64,000 bases of DNA from Homarus americanus (taxonomy: Eukaryota > Arthropoda > Malacostraca > Decapoda > Nephropidae). The stretch lies in NCBI RefSeq assembly GCF_018991925.1, contig NW_024737042.1:15692773-15756772 (forward strand), in the 5' to 3' direction. This document shows, piece after piece, positions 1 through 9,339 of the stretch. A model generated the notes under the pieces. It had not been told where the DNA came from and did not search any database. It saw only the letters and a program-made list of their open reading frames with translations. The translations under genes were made by a program, and so were the position numbers. Each line of letters begins with the position of its first letter. Within the stretch, counting starts at the first letter, position 1.

Positions 1-112
1 GATTATGCTAAAACACCTTCCTAGACTATCAGGTAATGGAAGGTAGCTTATCAACACTTAAATGGCTGTTATCTCTCAGCGGTAGATTCTTCCTTACCAT
101 ACAGTGTTAAAT

Positions 113-140
113 AAGGCTTTTTAAATCCTCACACACACAA

Positions 141-192
<52 letters not shown>

Positions 193-215
193 TGTTTGAG
201 GATTTAAAAAGCCTT
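113..215. repeat. Palindrome with a (TA)n core
   Basis: An 18 bp segment at 113-130 is the exact reverse complement of 198-215. Inside these arms lie CA-rich (131-146) and GT-rich (190-197) stretches and a (TA)n run (147-189). The whole unit can fold into one long hairpin. It could be a foldback element or the 3' part of a retroelement. No coding sequence is present. Confidence 0.75.
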
Positions 216-224
216 CAGTTGCCT

Positions 225-251
225 CTGAAGATGTCTTGAATAAAGACGAAA
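225..251 (+). other. Hammerhead-like core motif
   Basis: CTGAAGA (225-231) is followed by a 5 bp stem, GTCTT (233-237) with AAGAC (243-247), and then GAAA (248-251). This is the order of the catalytic core of a hammerhead ribozyme, as known in Penelope-like elements and some SINEs. Against it, one extra T (232) separates the core from stem II, and I could not build convincing stems I and III. It may be a decayed copy or coincidence. Confidence 0.2.
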
Positions 252-330
252 GCTAAGGTACTCCCCGTTGGTTCCCTTTCCCCGTGTGATTTTATCAAGA
301 TTTATCTTATCCACGTTTTCATTGTGGATC

Positions 331-333
<3 letters not shown>

Positions 334-397
<64 letters not shown>
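334..397. repeat. (TA)n microsatellite
   Basis: A pure TA run of about 64 bp. It is preceded by a small hairpin, ATCCAC (309-314) with GTGGAT (324-329). Confidence 0.95.
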
Positions 398-399
<2 letters not shown>

Positions 400-602
400 C
401 TGTATACATCACAGAAATAAGCTTAAAGTTACTTTTTCTCCAATAAATCTTCATAGAAAATGTGTAGAAACTGACTAGGCGAGCAGAATCACATCATACT
501 TGCCATCTCGACGTCAAAGTCTATGAAAATGAATCAAGTTGGCCTGAAGGACTATTACGGGCAAGAGGTATATGGCACAATTTAAACTAAACCTGTTTAA
601 GC
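398..602. other. Non-coding, no feature recognised
   Basis: AT-rich sequence between the TA repeat and the candidate terminal exon. If the host gene model is right, this is its 3' UTR or, if the exon is spliced on, an intron. Confidence 0.4.
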
Positions 603-833
603 TTAGTTCACAAAGGGGCACTGCACTCGACCACCTTCACTTTGCCCAAATGTAAAGTTAGGAACTCGATCACAACTGGGTGAACTAGGGGGACCCAGAA
701 GGTGAACCAGCGACTTAACCAAAAACTTCAAGAGACTTTGTGTACCCAGTAACTTCTGTAATGTAAACAACCCAAGAGTGATAACTATCAATACCACCAG
801 CAAGTTTATACGTTTTCTTCTTTGGCTGTGGTC
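603..833 (-). CDS. Candidate host-gene exon 4 with a membrane segment
   Basis: On the minus strand a pyrimidine-rich tract ending TTTTCAG precedes an open stretch of 76 codons that ends in TAA (603-605). The predicted peptide starts DHSQRRKRIN and continues into a hydrophobic segment, LLVVLIVITLGLF (about residues 11-23). A basic cluster followed by one hydrophobic helix suggests a single-pass membrane protein with a cytoplasmic N-terminus. The frame agrees with the three upstream candidate exons at 1344-1376, 1995-2034 and 2418-2484. A GTGAAG donor-like site lies inside the exon, so it may continue into exons outside this window instead of stopping. I do not recognise the protein. The model is inferred from splice signals and phase only. 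Confidence 0.33.
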   Translation of the reverse strand, partial: DHSQRRKRINLLVVLIVITLGLFTLQKLLGTQSLLKFLVKSLVHLLGPPSSPSCDRVPNFTFGQSEGGRVQCPFVN

Positions 834-1343
834 CTGAAAACTGAAAAGCCTATGGTGAACAAGACAATGGTGGGAACAATTAGTGCCTGCCAGGAAGCAC
901 CATATTTTATGACGATATATTTTTACAAGGATTCATGAAAGGTCAACCAAGGAACTTTACATTGATTTGTATGTAGGAAGATAGAACAATAAAAGATACA
1001 GTATGCACTGGACGCAGGGACGGCAACCACAGTGACGGACTGTGTCATTAATGGTACAGCAGAGAAACACACATCCGCAAAATGCCTGCCTCACCTATAC
1101 AATATCTTGGGCAGAAAAATAAGAACTACTTTACTCTATAGCTTACCAACCTGGAGTTTGTCGAGTTAATAATATACACAAGCCACTATCTAGATTTCTA
1201 GAAAATAAGAGGATCAAAAAATTTCCTGAGCAACTTTACACAACAAACGTCATCCCGCTCTTCAACACGGAGGTAACGGCGACTTACTCCCGACCAAGTA
1301 CAAAACCGCTGATAACTGATATATAAAACTGACCTGGACATAC
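834..1343. other. Non-coding; possible intron
   Basis: No repeat or coding family recognised. If the minus-strand gene model is correct this is its last intron. Confidence 0.3.
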
Positions 1344-1376
1344 CTGAAGTGTGACGTGTTGTGGTCCCTCGAGGAG
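1344..1376 (-). CDS. Candidate host-gene exon 3 (33 nt)
   Basis: The donor CAG|GTATGT is excellent. The acceptor ...TTTAACAG is weak because the preceding tract is purine-rich. A stronger acceptor 18 nt upstream would introduce stops in every phase. The 11 codons read LLEGPQHVTLQ, phase 0 at both ends, so the exon could be skipped without breaking the frame. This is the least certain exon of the set. Confidence 0.2.
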
Positions 1377-1442
1377 CTGTTAAATTTCACCTACCTGGAA
1401 AAAAAAATAATGAGATTAACTTACCATCTAGCTTTACTCCTG

Positions 1443-1444
<2 letters not shown>

Positions 1445-1486
<42 letters not shown>
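1445..1486. repeat. (TA)n microsatellite
   Basis: Pure TA run directly abutting the first SINE copy. The SINE's distal end probably carried or seeded this repeat. Confidence 0.9.
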
Positions 1487-1487
<1 letters not shown>

Positions 1488-1490
<3 letters not shown>

Positions 1491-1680
1491 CAACACCTCA
1501 ACCCGCCAGGATTCGAACCCACAGCCCACGAGCCCATGACTGTGACCGGGGAACGTTAACCGCTGGACCACCAGGATACTAAAAGCAGTCCTAGACTTTG
1601 TTATATTTCACACAAAGCCTGTTCAACGAGCTTAAGGCGCCGTGAACCTCTAATGGGGACTACCCGTATCACGTAGGTGG
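1488..1680 (-). mobile_element. tRNA-derived SINE, copy 1
   Basis: On the minus strand an A-box-like TGGTCCAGCGGTTAACG (1554-1570) is followed about 35 nt later by a B-box GGTTCGAATCC (1509-1519). These are the two internal promoters of RNA polymerase III. The surrounding 190 bp is repeated at 1768-1960. About 100 bp of conserved sequence lies upstream of the tRNA-like part, so this is a composite unit, or the polarity is unusual. The copy ends in a (TA)n run. Confidence 0.65.
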
Positions 1681-1767
1681 TCAGAGTAACGTTTTACCAA
1701 ATCCGGCTTCGAAACACGAGGATCCATATATCTTTCATGAGCCCAATAAAGCACGCGGACTTCTACA

Positions 1768-1960
1768 TACAATCAACACCTTAACCCGCCAGGATTCGAA
1801 CCCACGGCCCACGAGCCCATGACTGTGACCGGGGAACGCTACCTCTGGACCACCAGGATACTAAAAGCAGTCCTAGACTCTGTTATATTTCACACAAAGC
1901 CCGTTCAACGAGCTTATGGCACGTGAACCTCTAATGGGGACTACCCGTTTCATGTAGAAG
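1768..1960 (-). mobile_element. tRNA-derived SINE, copy 2
   Basis: Direct repeat of 1488-1680 with a few substitutions and small deletions. The B-box GGTTCGAATCC (1792-1802) is intact. The A-box region (about 1837-1852) reads TGGTCCAGAGGTAGCG, one base shorter than in copy 1. It starts with the same CAATCAACACC junction but lacks the long TA tail. Confidence 0.65.
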
Positions 1961-1994
1961 AGGATGAATAAGGACTGTGAACCTACAGCAGTAC

Positions 1995-2034
1995 CTTGTA
2001 TAAATGCTCTGACGAAATGGCAACAGTTTCTGGG
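1995..2034 (-). CDS. Candidate host-gene exon 2 (40 nt)
   Basis: On the minus strand TTGGTTTCTTAG precedes the exon and AAG|GTACTG follows. Joined to the two leftover bases of exon 1 it reads S-PETVAISSEHLYK without a stop and ends in phase 0, matching the next candidates. Splice sites are fair, not strong. No family recognised. Confidence 0.28.
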
Positions 2035-2417
2035 CTAAGAAACCAACAAAATCACTAAATATGTAAGATAATTAAGTTTGGTTTAGTTTGTTTGTGTTGT
2101 CTGGCTTCATCATTGGTCTAGATCTCCAGTCTTTCTGGGGAGTTTTGATAGCAAGATCATAAAGTTCTGAAGTAAAACTAAATATTTCACATTCCTACCT
2201 CTATGAAATACGACAAACCTGTCCCAAAAAATTCTGCCCCTTATTCATAATAATAATAACAATAATGTGGTGACTCTCTCCTTAACCTTCACCAACAATT
2301 CTACTCTTCAACTAATGGAAACATCCATAATACTAACACTATTATTAGTCAACACCAAAAATTAATAAAGGCACTTGTCCATCATAACAGAATAAGAGCA
2401 GCAAAAGTAGTACTCAC

Positions 2418-2484
2418 CTTGCCCTGGTGGTAGAGGAAGCCTTGGCATCACCTGTCATGTCTTGGGCCAGGGACACCATCCTGC
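2418..2484 (-). CDS. Candidate host-gene exon 1 with start codon
   Basis: This 67 nt segment has near-consensus splice sites on the minus strand: acceptor TTGTTTCAG|GC and donor GCAAG|GTGAGTA. Only one frame is open. It contains ATG five bases into the exon and reads MVSLAQDMTGDAKASSTTRA before the splice, leaving two bases over. That would make it the second exon of the transcript, with an untranslated first exon further right. Downstream candidates at 1995-2034, 1344-1376 and 603-833 continue the frame. The protein is not one I recognise. Confidence 0.45.
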
Positions 2485-2489
2485 CTGAA

Positions 2490-3455
2490 ACAACATTCAT
2501 GAATGAGGCCACAGTTCTGTTTTAATTACTGTAATTATATACAACTTTATCGGGATTTAAACCAAAATTCTATCAACAGTAACACAAGAGATGGTGGATA
2601 CTTCCATCCTCAACAAGGATCAATACAGCTCCTTCATATAACTTGACACAGTGAAGTTCAACAAGTCATAGTCGTAACAACCCCCAAAGTAACTCACTCA
2701 CAAACCTACACTGACAAGTTTCTGGTGCTGTGATTCTTTTTCATTCAATTAACGATATTTGTTTACAACATTTTCTCTAAAACGAGCGATGGCAAATACT
2801 CACGTCCTTTTACCCTCCATTTCTCCCCATGTTCCTCCACACTGTCAGGTTTCAATTATCATTTTGGTATTACTGTATTTCACTTGTTGCAAATAAGTTA
2901 ATCTCTGGAATTTTATAGTTGCAATCGGTAGTTTTGACAATTCTAAGACACTTCCCTTCAATGGCATACCTGACGTAAATTAAGTTTAAGCGAGTTATTT
3001 AACATTTTATTATTTATATACCTGGCGGTACACACCCAGAACATCGAATGATTGTGAAACTTCTCCGGTTAGGTTAGATTAGGTTCAAAACTGGTTATCC
3101 GATGGTTTTTGATATGTTTTGAACACTTTTAGCTTTGATTTTTATAGCAAATCTCTCGATTCTGAGATGGGAGGGGGGGGGGGGAGAGGCTTACATCAGA
3201 AACTATTGATTTGCTCCAGAAATGAAGGTCAAAAACCATCGGAAAAACGTGGTTTCAACTTCGATTTCGTATAGTGGCAACAAGTGAAGATTTACCGGTG
3301 AATTTATAGTAAAGCACCGGTCTTTCTACCGGAAATTAAGGATAACCAAGACATTAATTTTCCAATATTATTATATTTGGTAAGGCATAAGTCTCGCCCT
3401 TTGTTGTTCATGTCTCACGGAGAAGCTCTGACCCCCCTTAGCCAGTGCTCGTTAC
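2490..3455. other. Non-coding, mostly unremarkable
   Basis: Contains a G-rich run at 3171-3185 and a degenerate dispersed repeat around 3270-3345 (CACCGGTCTTT near TTTCCGG) that recurs near 33760 and 36800-36900. No coding signal seen. Confidence 0.4.
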
Positions 3456-3493
3456 TGTTGTTGTATAGATTGTCGGACCGTAGTGTCGACACG
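3456..3493 (-). mobile_element. Very short 3' end of family B retroelement
   Basis: Matches the last bases of the two large B copies: a GTT-rich tail, then GATTGTCGGACCGTAGT. On the minus strand this is the element's 3' hairpin and CAA-type tail. Only about 38 bp is present, as expected for an insertion truncated almost at once. Confidence 0.55.
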
Positions 3494-3515
3494 CCCAAGA
3501 TGCAGTTCGAATTTG

Positions 3516-3548
3516 ATTGGCTGCCATAATACTTGAATGTTATTGGCT
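3516..3548 (-). promoter_or_regulatory. Two CCAAT boxes 26 bp apart
   Basis: AGCCAAT occurs twice on the minus strand (3516-3522 and 3542-3548). Paired CCAAT boxes are typical NF-Y sites in promoters. They lie about 1 kb upstream of candidate exon 1 on the same strand. No TATA box or initiator was identified, so the promoter call is tentative. Confidence 0.2.
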
Positions 3549-3599
3549 GTGACCCGATCTGACATGCTCACTTAAGCAGTGACACACGCTAACGTGGAC

Positions 3600-4290
3600 G
3601 AAGAACGACCCGTATACAGAGGTTAGATGTAAGTATACTGTATAAATTTTTTTTAAGGTAAACACAACCCATATCTCGGTTATTATTCATTTGCGACGGA
3701 AATGCCATGGGAGAAATGTCGTCTAATTTGATGAGTTAGACCTAAAAAAAAATCAAAATAATTATAGCTAATTATGGTCCGAAACTTAACTAATACCTAG
3801 GTTAGTTGTCCTCAATCTATAACTAGTCGGAAATAGGTGGTTTATGTACAAAACTCAATAGAAATAGAACAAAATTTTCCTATAAAGTGTTAGTCTCCTA
3901 CAACTTTACCCCATAACTGAACAAATCTAAAACTAACTTTAAAATAACACAAGACCGTAATATTGTTTCAGTATGGTTAGGATGGATTTAAATATTAAAT
4001 TTCTGTTAGAAATAATTTAGTCCCGTAGTGTTCGACCCGATTGTAGAGACTTGTAAATTTTCATTAGTTCGTAGTATATATATTTTATGTCGTCTAATTT
4101 GACGAGTTAGACAAAAAAAATAAATAAATAAAAAAAACCTAAAATAATTGTAGCTAATTATGGTCCAAGACTTGTAAAGTTTCATTAGTTCGTAGTATTT
4201 TTATTTTATGGAAAGGAAGTCATGTTTCTGGTCATATTCGATTAAACCATTAATAACGACAAACGAACCAACCAAACCTGACCTTACCTT
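3600..4290. repeat. Internal direct duplications
   Basis: GTCGTCTAATTTGA(T/C)GAGTT with its following AATTATGGTCC segment occurs at 3718-3786 and 4087-4171. TTCATTAGTTCGTAGTA with flanks occurs at 4049-4090 and 4169-4210. The pattern suggests stepwise tandem duplication of an AT-rich non-coding unit. A plus-strand donor-like GTAAGTAT is present at about 3630, without a convincing exon. Confidence 0.6.
4195..4280 (+). repeat. Dispersed direct repeat, copy 1
   Basis: About 80 bp starting TTTATGGAAAGGAAGTCATG and ending near ACAAACGAACCAACCAA. It recurs at 5857-5926 directly after the palindromic element. Confidence 0.7.
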
Positions 4291-5649
4291 ACTCGCATTA
4301 TAAAAAAAAAAATACCTATTGCAAGGAAACATCTAGTCCTTTCATATATTTGGACTGTCAGTGGGTGGTGGACCGAGACGCCATTTGTAAGCACACGCCA
4401 AATTTTATTTCCTTTTTAACTGTAACAATATATCATGAACTAGTATTCCGCCAATTACGTCCTTGTGAAATGTTATTTGTGTTTGTTCGCGGAGTGATTT
4501 GTAAGAGTTTCTAGTGAAGAGGAATTAAGGTATGTTACATAGCCTTAGCAGTCCATTGTGGTAGGAGTTGGTTTAGCTCCGGCACACAAGATCCTCATAT
4601 TTAACACATTAACCTCAACAAATACGGCCGTGTTAACCACCACTTACCTCTTCATCTTATATTCCCTCACCAACGATGACACTATAACACTTCCTGTGGC
4701 ACTTGCTAACACTTCACGACTATATATCAGCGATGCCGCCAGTAACATTGACTGTGGAATGAGCGTTTAGGGAACAAACACGGAGAATAATACACAGAAA
4801 GTGGGGAACACAGGGAGTGGGGGACGTTTTCTTTCACTCTTATTAATAACACACGTTGGAGACGGTAGGACTACTTTATAATTTTAAAGCATCCCATTGT
4901 TCAAGCACGCGCTCAACTACTGCGTTCAACGACAGCCATGGAGGGTCACAAGCATGTAGGATTTTGTTTGGGTTAAGGTCCAGAAAGTTTGGGCAAGTAT
5001 AGGTTCATATTTCCTTTTGGTACTATGGGAGAAGTGTGTATAAATATTTCTGATGAGGCTTTCGTAATGTCGTGGTAGATATTTTACTGATTCTGATGCA
5101 CATAAGTGAAAGCTATAACAAATATACATTTACAGTATATAGATACTGTATATAAAATTTTATTCTTCGATGACGTGGCATAAGAATGAAGATGTAACAT
5201 AATATGAGGTATTAAATAAAACAGCCATATTAATATATTACAATAATATTTATTAAAATTTCAATGTAGAATAAAGCTTATTTTGATTTGTAGAATTTAT
5301 GAAGAATGGGTGTAGAATGTGTCTAGAACGTGGCCTTATGGTGACTAACTGGCAACTTAGAGCCACAGCTGATTGGCTGTTGCAAATCTGTCCGATTTCG
5401 TCCTGAAGTGATGATGTATTTCAAAATGAGTTTATTCATAATAGATGGGATGACCGTTTCTGACGAGAAAGATATTTAGCTAAATTATATAAAGATACAT
5501 ATATTCATTATTTCAAACATATGCACGTAGGAAGTTTATCAGAAGCATTATACGTGAATTAACTGTTAAACTCTGGTAGCAAATTCACGCTTTCGGAGGA
5601 TGCATTTAATATATACTTATTTTTACCCACAATGAGGCATACTAAGACA
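4290..5649. other. AT-rich non-coding
   Basis: No supported coding sequence. A donor-like AAG|GTATGT lies at about 4530 after a GAGGAATTAAG context, and a CCAAT-like ATTGGCT lies near 5372. The short open frames here are unsupported. Confidence 0.4.
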
Positions 5650-5843
5650 ATTAATACTACATTATGCAAAAACTAACATTTTAAAAGATCAGAATCACAT
5701 TTAAAAATTACATGGCCGTCAGTAGAGGCGGGAAATATAAAGTTGTTCGTAGTCATATTTCCAGCCTCTGCTGACGGCCGTGTAATATTTTAAAGTGATT
5801 CTGATATTTTAAAATATTAGTTTTTGCATAATGTAGTATTAAT
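5650..5843. mobile_element. Palindromic MITE-like element
   Basis: The arm 5650-5737 and the arm 5754-5843 are reverse complements with few mismatches over about 88 bp, around a loop of about 16 bp. Both ends read ATTAATACTACATTATGCAA. The central part carries GGCCGTCAG. A compact non-coding palindrome like this is typical of foldback MITEs. No coding capacity, so any transposase would act in trans. Confidence 0.75.
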
Positions 5844-5856
5844 GTTTTGTAATTTC

Positions 5857-5926
5857 TTTTATGGAAAGGAAATCATGTTTCTGTCAAATTCGATTAAACC
5901 ATTAATAACGACAAACGAACCAACCA
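5857..5926 (+). repeat. Dispersed direct repeat, copy 2
   Basis: Second copy of 4195-4280 with a small deletion after ATGTTTCTG. The palindromic element sits immediately to its left. Confidence 0.7.
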
Positions 5927-5929
5927 ACG

Positions 5930-6782
5930 TAACTATTATGGTAAAGCCATTTTGTTAGCCTTCCTTGGTTCGAAAATTTTCGATGCTAAAAATATGCTAA
6001 GGTGCCCCTCCAAACTCTTTACATATATTAATCAGTTCATATCTGATGCGCAATTGTTTTTAAATTCCCGTTACAATATTTTTTCTCTCACTTTGCCAAC
6101 TGACAATGTAAACACAGAAGTTATAATGATCCAAACACTCACTTGGTGTATCATTCCTAAATAAGATTATGTTTGACTCGTATTAATTTTTTTTTTACCT
6201 CCGAAACAACGTTACCAAACTCCGTCCTCATCAGTGTCTCAAACTGTTCATCAACTGTGAACAAATGGGAATTTTATTCTTATGTTGTTTGACTTTGTTT
6301 ATTAGCTGAATAAAACGAAAAAATAAAACATAATGAGATAAAACACAACTATATTAAATTGTCATATACTGTACCGTTAACAACTGGCAAAAGAAAACAT
6401 TTTTCTTCCCATCAACGCTTTCGGAGACGTCCACCTGGCAGTCCTACCAATGTAATAAACAAACTATAAAATTATCCCTATACTCTTGTGATTCACCTCA
6501 ATGTTGTGCTAATGCGCTATACAGACTGTAGATAAACTCACTTGGAAACAAGTCACACTTACAGCATGTCAGGAACTTGGTGTTTCATGTACAGTGTATA
6601 CAGTACGTGTAATAGGAAGCACGGCATAAGTATAGTGGGAGACTCGTTAAATTGTTTAAAACCGGTCGGTAAAGATAATGACAATATTTAAGTAATTTTG
6701 TGAATACCGGACTGAAACAGTAATTACATGAAATGACTGAAATATCCAGGGATTTCACGAAATTAGTGGTCTCAATCTTGTT

Positions 6783-6821
<39 letters not shown>

Positions 6822-7070
6822 AACCCTTCTATATATCATAAGCAAAAAGAATAATAACCTCATCAGTTATAATGTATTTCCGAGCAGCTGTTTTAATATA
6901 TTTTCTGTACATATGTCATGGTCACAATAGCTGGCTAGTCTGTTCAACACTTATTTATTCATATTATGCTTCACCATCCACAAAACATGTGTGAAACTGT
7001 TGAGTCCACCAGTTGAGACATCCGTTTCTCCCAGCTTCAGTACGTCTGAGTCCTCCGTTGTCTCTAATAA
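5930..7070. repeat. Non-coding with (CA)n at 6787-6817
   Basis: The only clear feature is a CA dinucleotide run of about 31 bp. Flanking sequence is AT-rich without recognisable genes. Confidence 0.6.
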
Positions 7071-7071
7071 G

Positions 7072-8009
7072 AACATAAGAACATAAGAAAATAAGGAGTC
7101 TGCAATAGGCCGGTTGGCCTGTGCATGGCAGGTCCTGTCGAGAGTTACTACCACTCTCTATCATCCATGAATCTATCTAGCCTCCTTTTGAAACTTTCCA
7201 GAGTTCCCGCACTTACTACAAAGTTGCTAAGCTTGTTCCACTCGTCCACCACCCTATTTGTGAACCAGTTTCTTCCTATCTCCCTCCTAAACCTAAACTT
7301 ATCCAACTTGAATCCGTTGCTCCGAGTCCTATCCTGCTCGGACATCATAAGAACTTTATCTATATCCCCTTTATTGATTCCTTTCACCCACTTAAATACT
7401 TCTATCATATCTCCCCGCACTCTTCGTCTTTCTAGGGAATGCAAGTTAAGTTTCTTTAACCTATCCTGATATGGAAGGTTTCTAAGTCCCGGAATCATTT
7501 TTGTCATTCTTCGCTGCACCGACTCTAGTGAATTTATATTCATTCTATAATAGGGGCACCAGAACTGAACCGCATGTTCGAGGTGCGGCCTGACTAGCGC
7601 AAGATATAGTTGCAATAAGACCTCTGCACTCTTGTTACTTACACTTCTAGATATAAAACCCAATACTCTGTTTGCCTTATTTCGAACATTAACGCACTGT
7701 TTTCTAGGCCGTAGGTCCGGGCTTACAAGTACCCCTAGGTCTCTTTCACAAGTCGACTTCTCTAGGGTGATGTTGTTAAGGCTGTATACATTATAAGTAT
7801 TTGTTCTTCCAATATTAAGTACGCTGCACTTGCTGGTGTTGAATTTCATTTGCCATTTTTCAGACCACCCCTGCAGTTTATTTAGATCCTCCTGTAATGC
7901 ATTTACATCCTGCCCTGAATTAATTTGCCGCCCTATTTTGGTGTCATCCGCAAACTTGCTTATGTCACTGCTGATCCCAGTATCTAGATCGTTTATGTAC
8001 AGTCTCGTT
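7072..8009 (-). pseudogene. CR1-like LINE, 5'-truncated RT C-terminus
   Basis: On the minus strand the frame opens at about 8009 with [20 protein letters not shown], which contains the reverse transcriptase catalytic FADD box. It continues through WSEKWQMKFNTSKC, an RT thumb region with LYLALVRPHLEHAVQFWCPY, QRRMTKMIPGLRNLPYQDRL and LERRRVRGDMIEVFK, to a stop near 7148. The 3' UTR ends in CTTATGTT repeats at 7072-7092. The whole 5' part (endonuclease and RT palm start) is missing, as usual for CR1-type insertions. The visible frame is intact. The same family is element E (34.0-36.6 kb) and the fragment at 24379. It directly abuts family C copy 2 on its 5' side. Confidence 0.85.
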
Positions 8010-8019
8010 CAATCAATCA

Positions 8020-9065
8020 ATGGCGAGTGACAGGGGTGAAGGAGGTTCAGTGGAAGGATAAAGGGGGTAAGGGAAGGGAGATTGTAGTAAGGAAAGGATA
8101 GGTTGCCGTGGCTTAACACAGCTTGCGGGGTAGTGGGGCAGAGCCCTGATTGGTGGAGGAGGCAAATTCACAACCGAACTCGACAGCAGGTGACTGGTGG
8201 CGGCAGGTTGTCTGGTAGTGTTGACGGGTAACTTGATTCTTCTGTCTGCTTTCTTGGTGTTTCTTGTTACTGATGGGCGGGCTGCTCTGGGTCTTGTGTT
8301 GTGGGCGTGTTATGTTGAAGACGAGGAACTTCGTTTCCTCTTCTTTTTCTTTTCTTGCATTATCCACTCTCTAGTGTCTTGGTCTTGTTCTTCCTCATGT
8401 CCACGATGTTCGTAAATGTTGAGGAAGTCTGAGGAGGTAATCCTGATAACTTGTGGTTTGATGAGGAGTGTGGGCCGCCACAGGCTACGCATTTCTTCTC
8501 TTGGTTGGGGCAGGAGGTGTAGCGATGCCCGGTGTTTCCACACTTGGAGTGCACATCCTCCTGAGCCTTGCACTTGGTGATGGTGTGTCCGTAGCGCTGG
8601 CATTTATAGCAGCGTTTGGGTCTGCAGAAGGTCTTCACTGGTACGGTTTCCCAGGCCAGTTGAGCCTCTTTGGGTAACGTTTCATAGTGTCCTACAAGGG
8701 CAGTTGTTTCTAACAGCTTTTTTAGACTTCAGAGTTGTCCCTTGAGAAGTTGGTTGATTTCTTCTGAGTCCATGTATGCTATTTCAGGGTGGGAGATCAC
8801 TCCCAGCTTCAAGTTGTCCCCCTTGTGGACAATCTTTTCCACTTGTATGCCGTTGATGTCGGTGAATTGTGGCAGTTGAAGGAATTGGCCATATTTGGCA
8901 AAGGTGATTTTTAGGTCACCGTTCACCTTAAGGCGCTCCACCTTGATGATTCCCTCGATTCCTTCAGAGTTAAAAAACTCTTTTAAGTCCGAGGAAGTTG
9001 AGTAGTTTGGGCAAGTTTCCTCAACCGGGCGCAACCGGATCACCTTGATGTCTTCGTAGACACAT
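8020..9065 (-). mobile_element. Family C retroelement copy 2 (ORF1 only)
   Basis: Minus-strand non-LTR element consisting of an ORF1/gag region (about 8310-9065) and a 3' UTR ending CCCCTGTCACTCGCCATTGA with an ATTG-type tail. The 3' UTR matches that of the plus-strand copy at 30.2-31.66 kb (TTTATCCTTCC, CTGAACCTCCTTC, CCTGTCACT). No ORF2 lies between ORF1 and the 3' end in either copy, which suggests a non-autonomous half-LINE family. Confidence 0.7.
8316..9061 (-). pseudogene. Family C ORF1 (CCHC gag-like), broken
   Basis: Homologous to the ORF at 30324. The N-terminal part reads VIRLRPVEETCPNYS..., an RRM-like gag start, through NGDLKITF and DNLKLGVISHPEIAY. An in-frame TGA near 8727 interrupts it. 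The same frame resumes with LPKEAQLAWETVPV and zinc knuckles CYKCQRYGHTITKC and CVACGGPHSSSNH. About 250 bp is then deleted relative to copy 1, and a shifted frame gives the shared C-terminus (VIRITSSDFLNIYE ... KKKKRKRSSSSST). The protein would bind RNA as part of the retrotransposition particle. This copy is dead. Confidence 0.75.
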
Positions 9066-9072
9066 GTCTGGC

Positions 9073-9339
9073 AAGTGTCTCTTTCAAGATTCTTCGAACA
9101 CTGCTGGAGACAGCTGGCAACTCAAAGCCGTTTGTTTACTACAGTTAATAGTACGTAGTAAAAATTATGAGTGAATGTAAAAGTGATCGGTGATTAGTTA
9201 CTTAGTTCCCCGTTGCTCAATTAATGGTTGGGCTTTATTGTTTCTTAATATATTATACTACGTACTATAGTAAACAAACGGCTTTGGGTTGCCAGCTGTC
9301 TCCAGCTGTGTTCGAAGAATCTTGAACGAGACTGTGCCT
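9073..9339. mobile_element. Inverted-repeat (foldback) element
   Basis: The arm 9073-9160 and the arm 9256-9339 are reverse complements over about 85 bp (shared cores TTCTTCGAACA, GGAGACAGCTGGCAAC, AAGCCGTTTGTTTACTA, TACGTAGTA). The 95 bp spacer is unrelated. The left arm runs into the 5' end of family C copy 2, so the palindrome could instead be two head-to-head 5' leaders of that family. Confidence 0.7.

Noticed and set aside
1504..1580. Functional tRNA gene on the minus strand
   Set aside because: Has A and B boxes, but I could not confirm a proper cloverleaf, and it is part of a repeated SINE.
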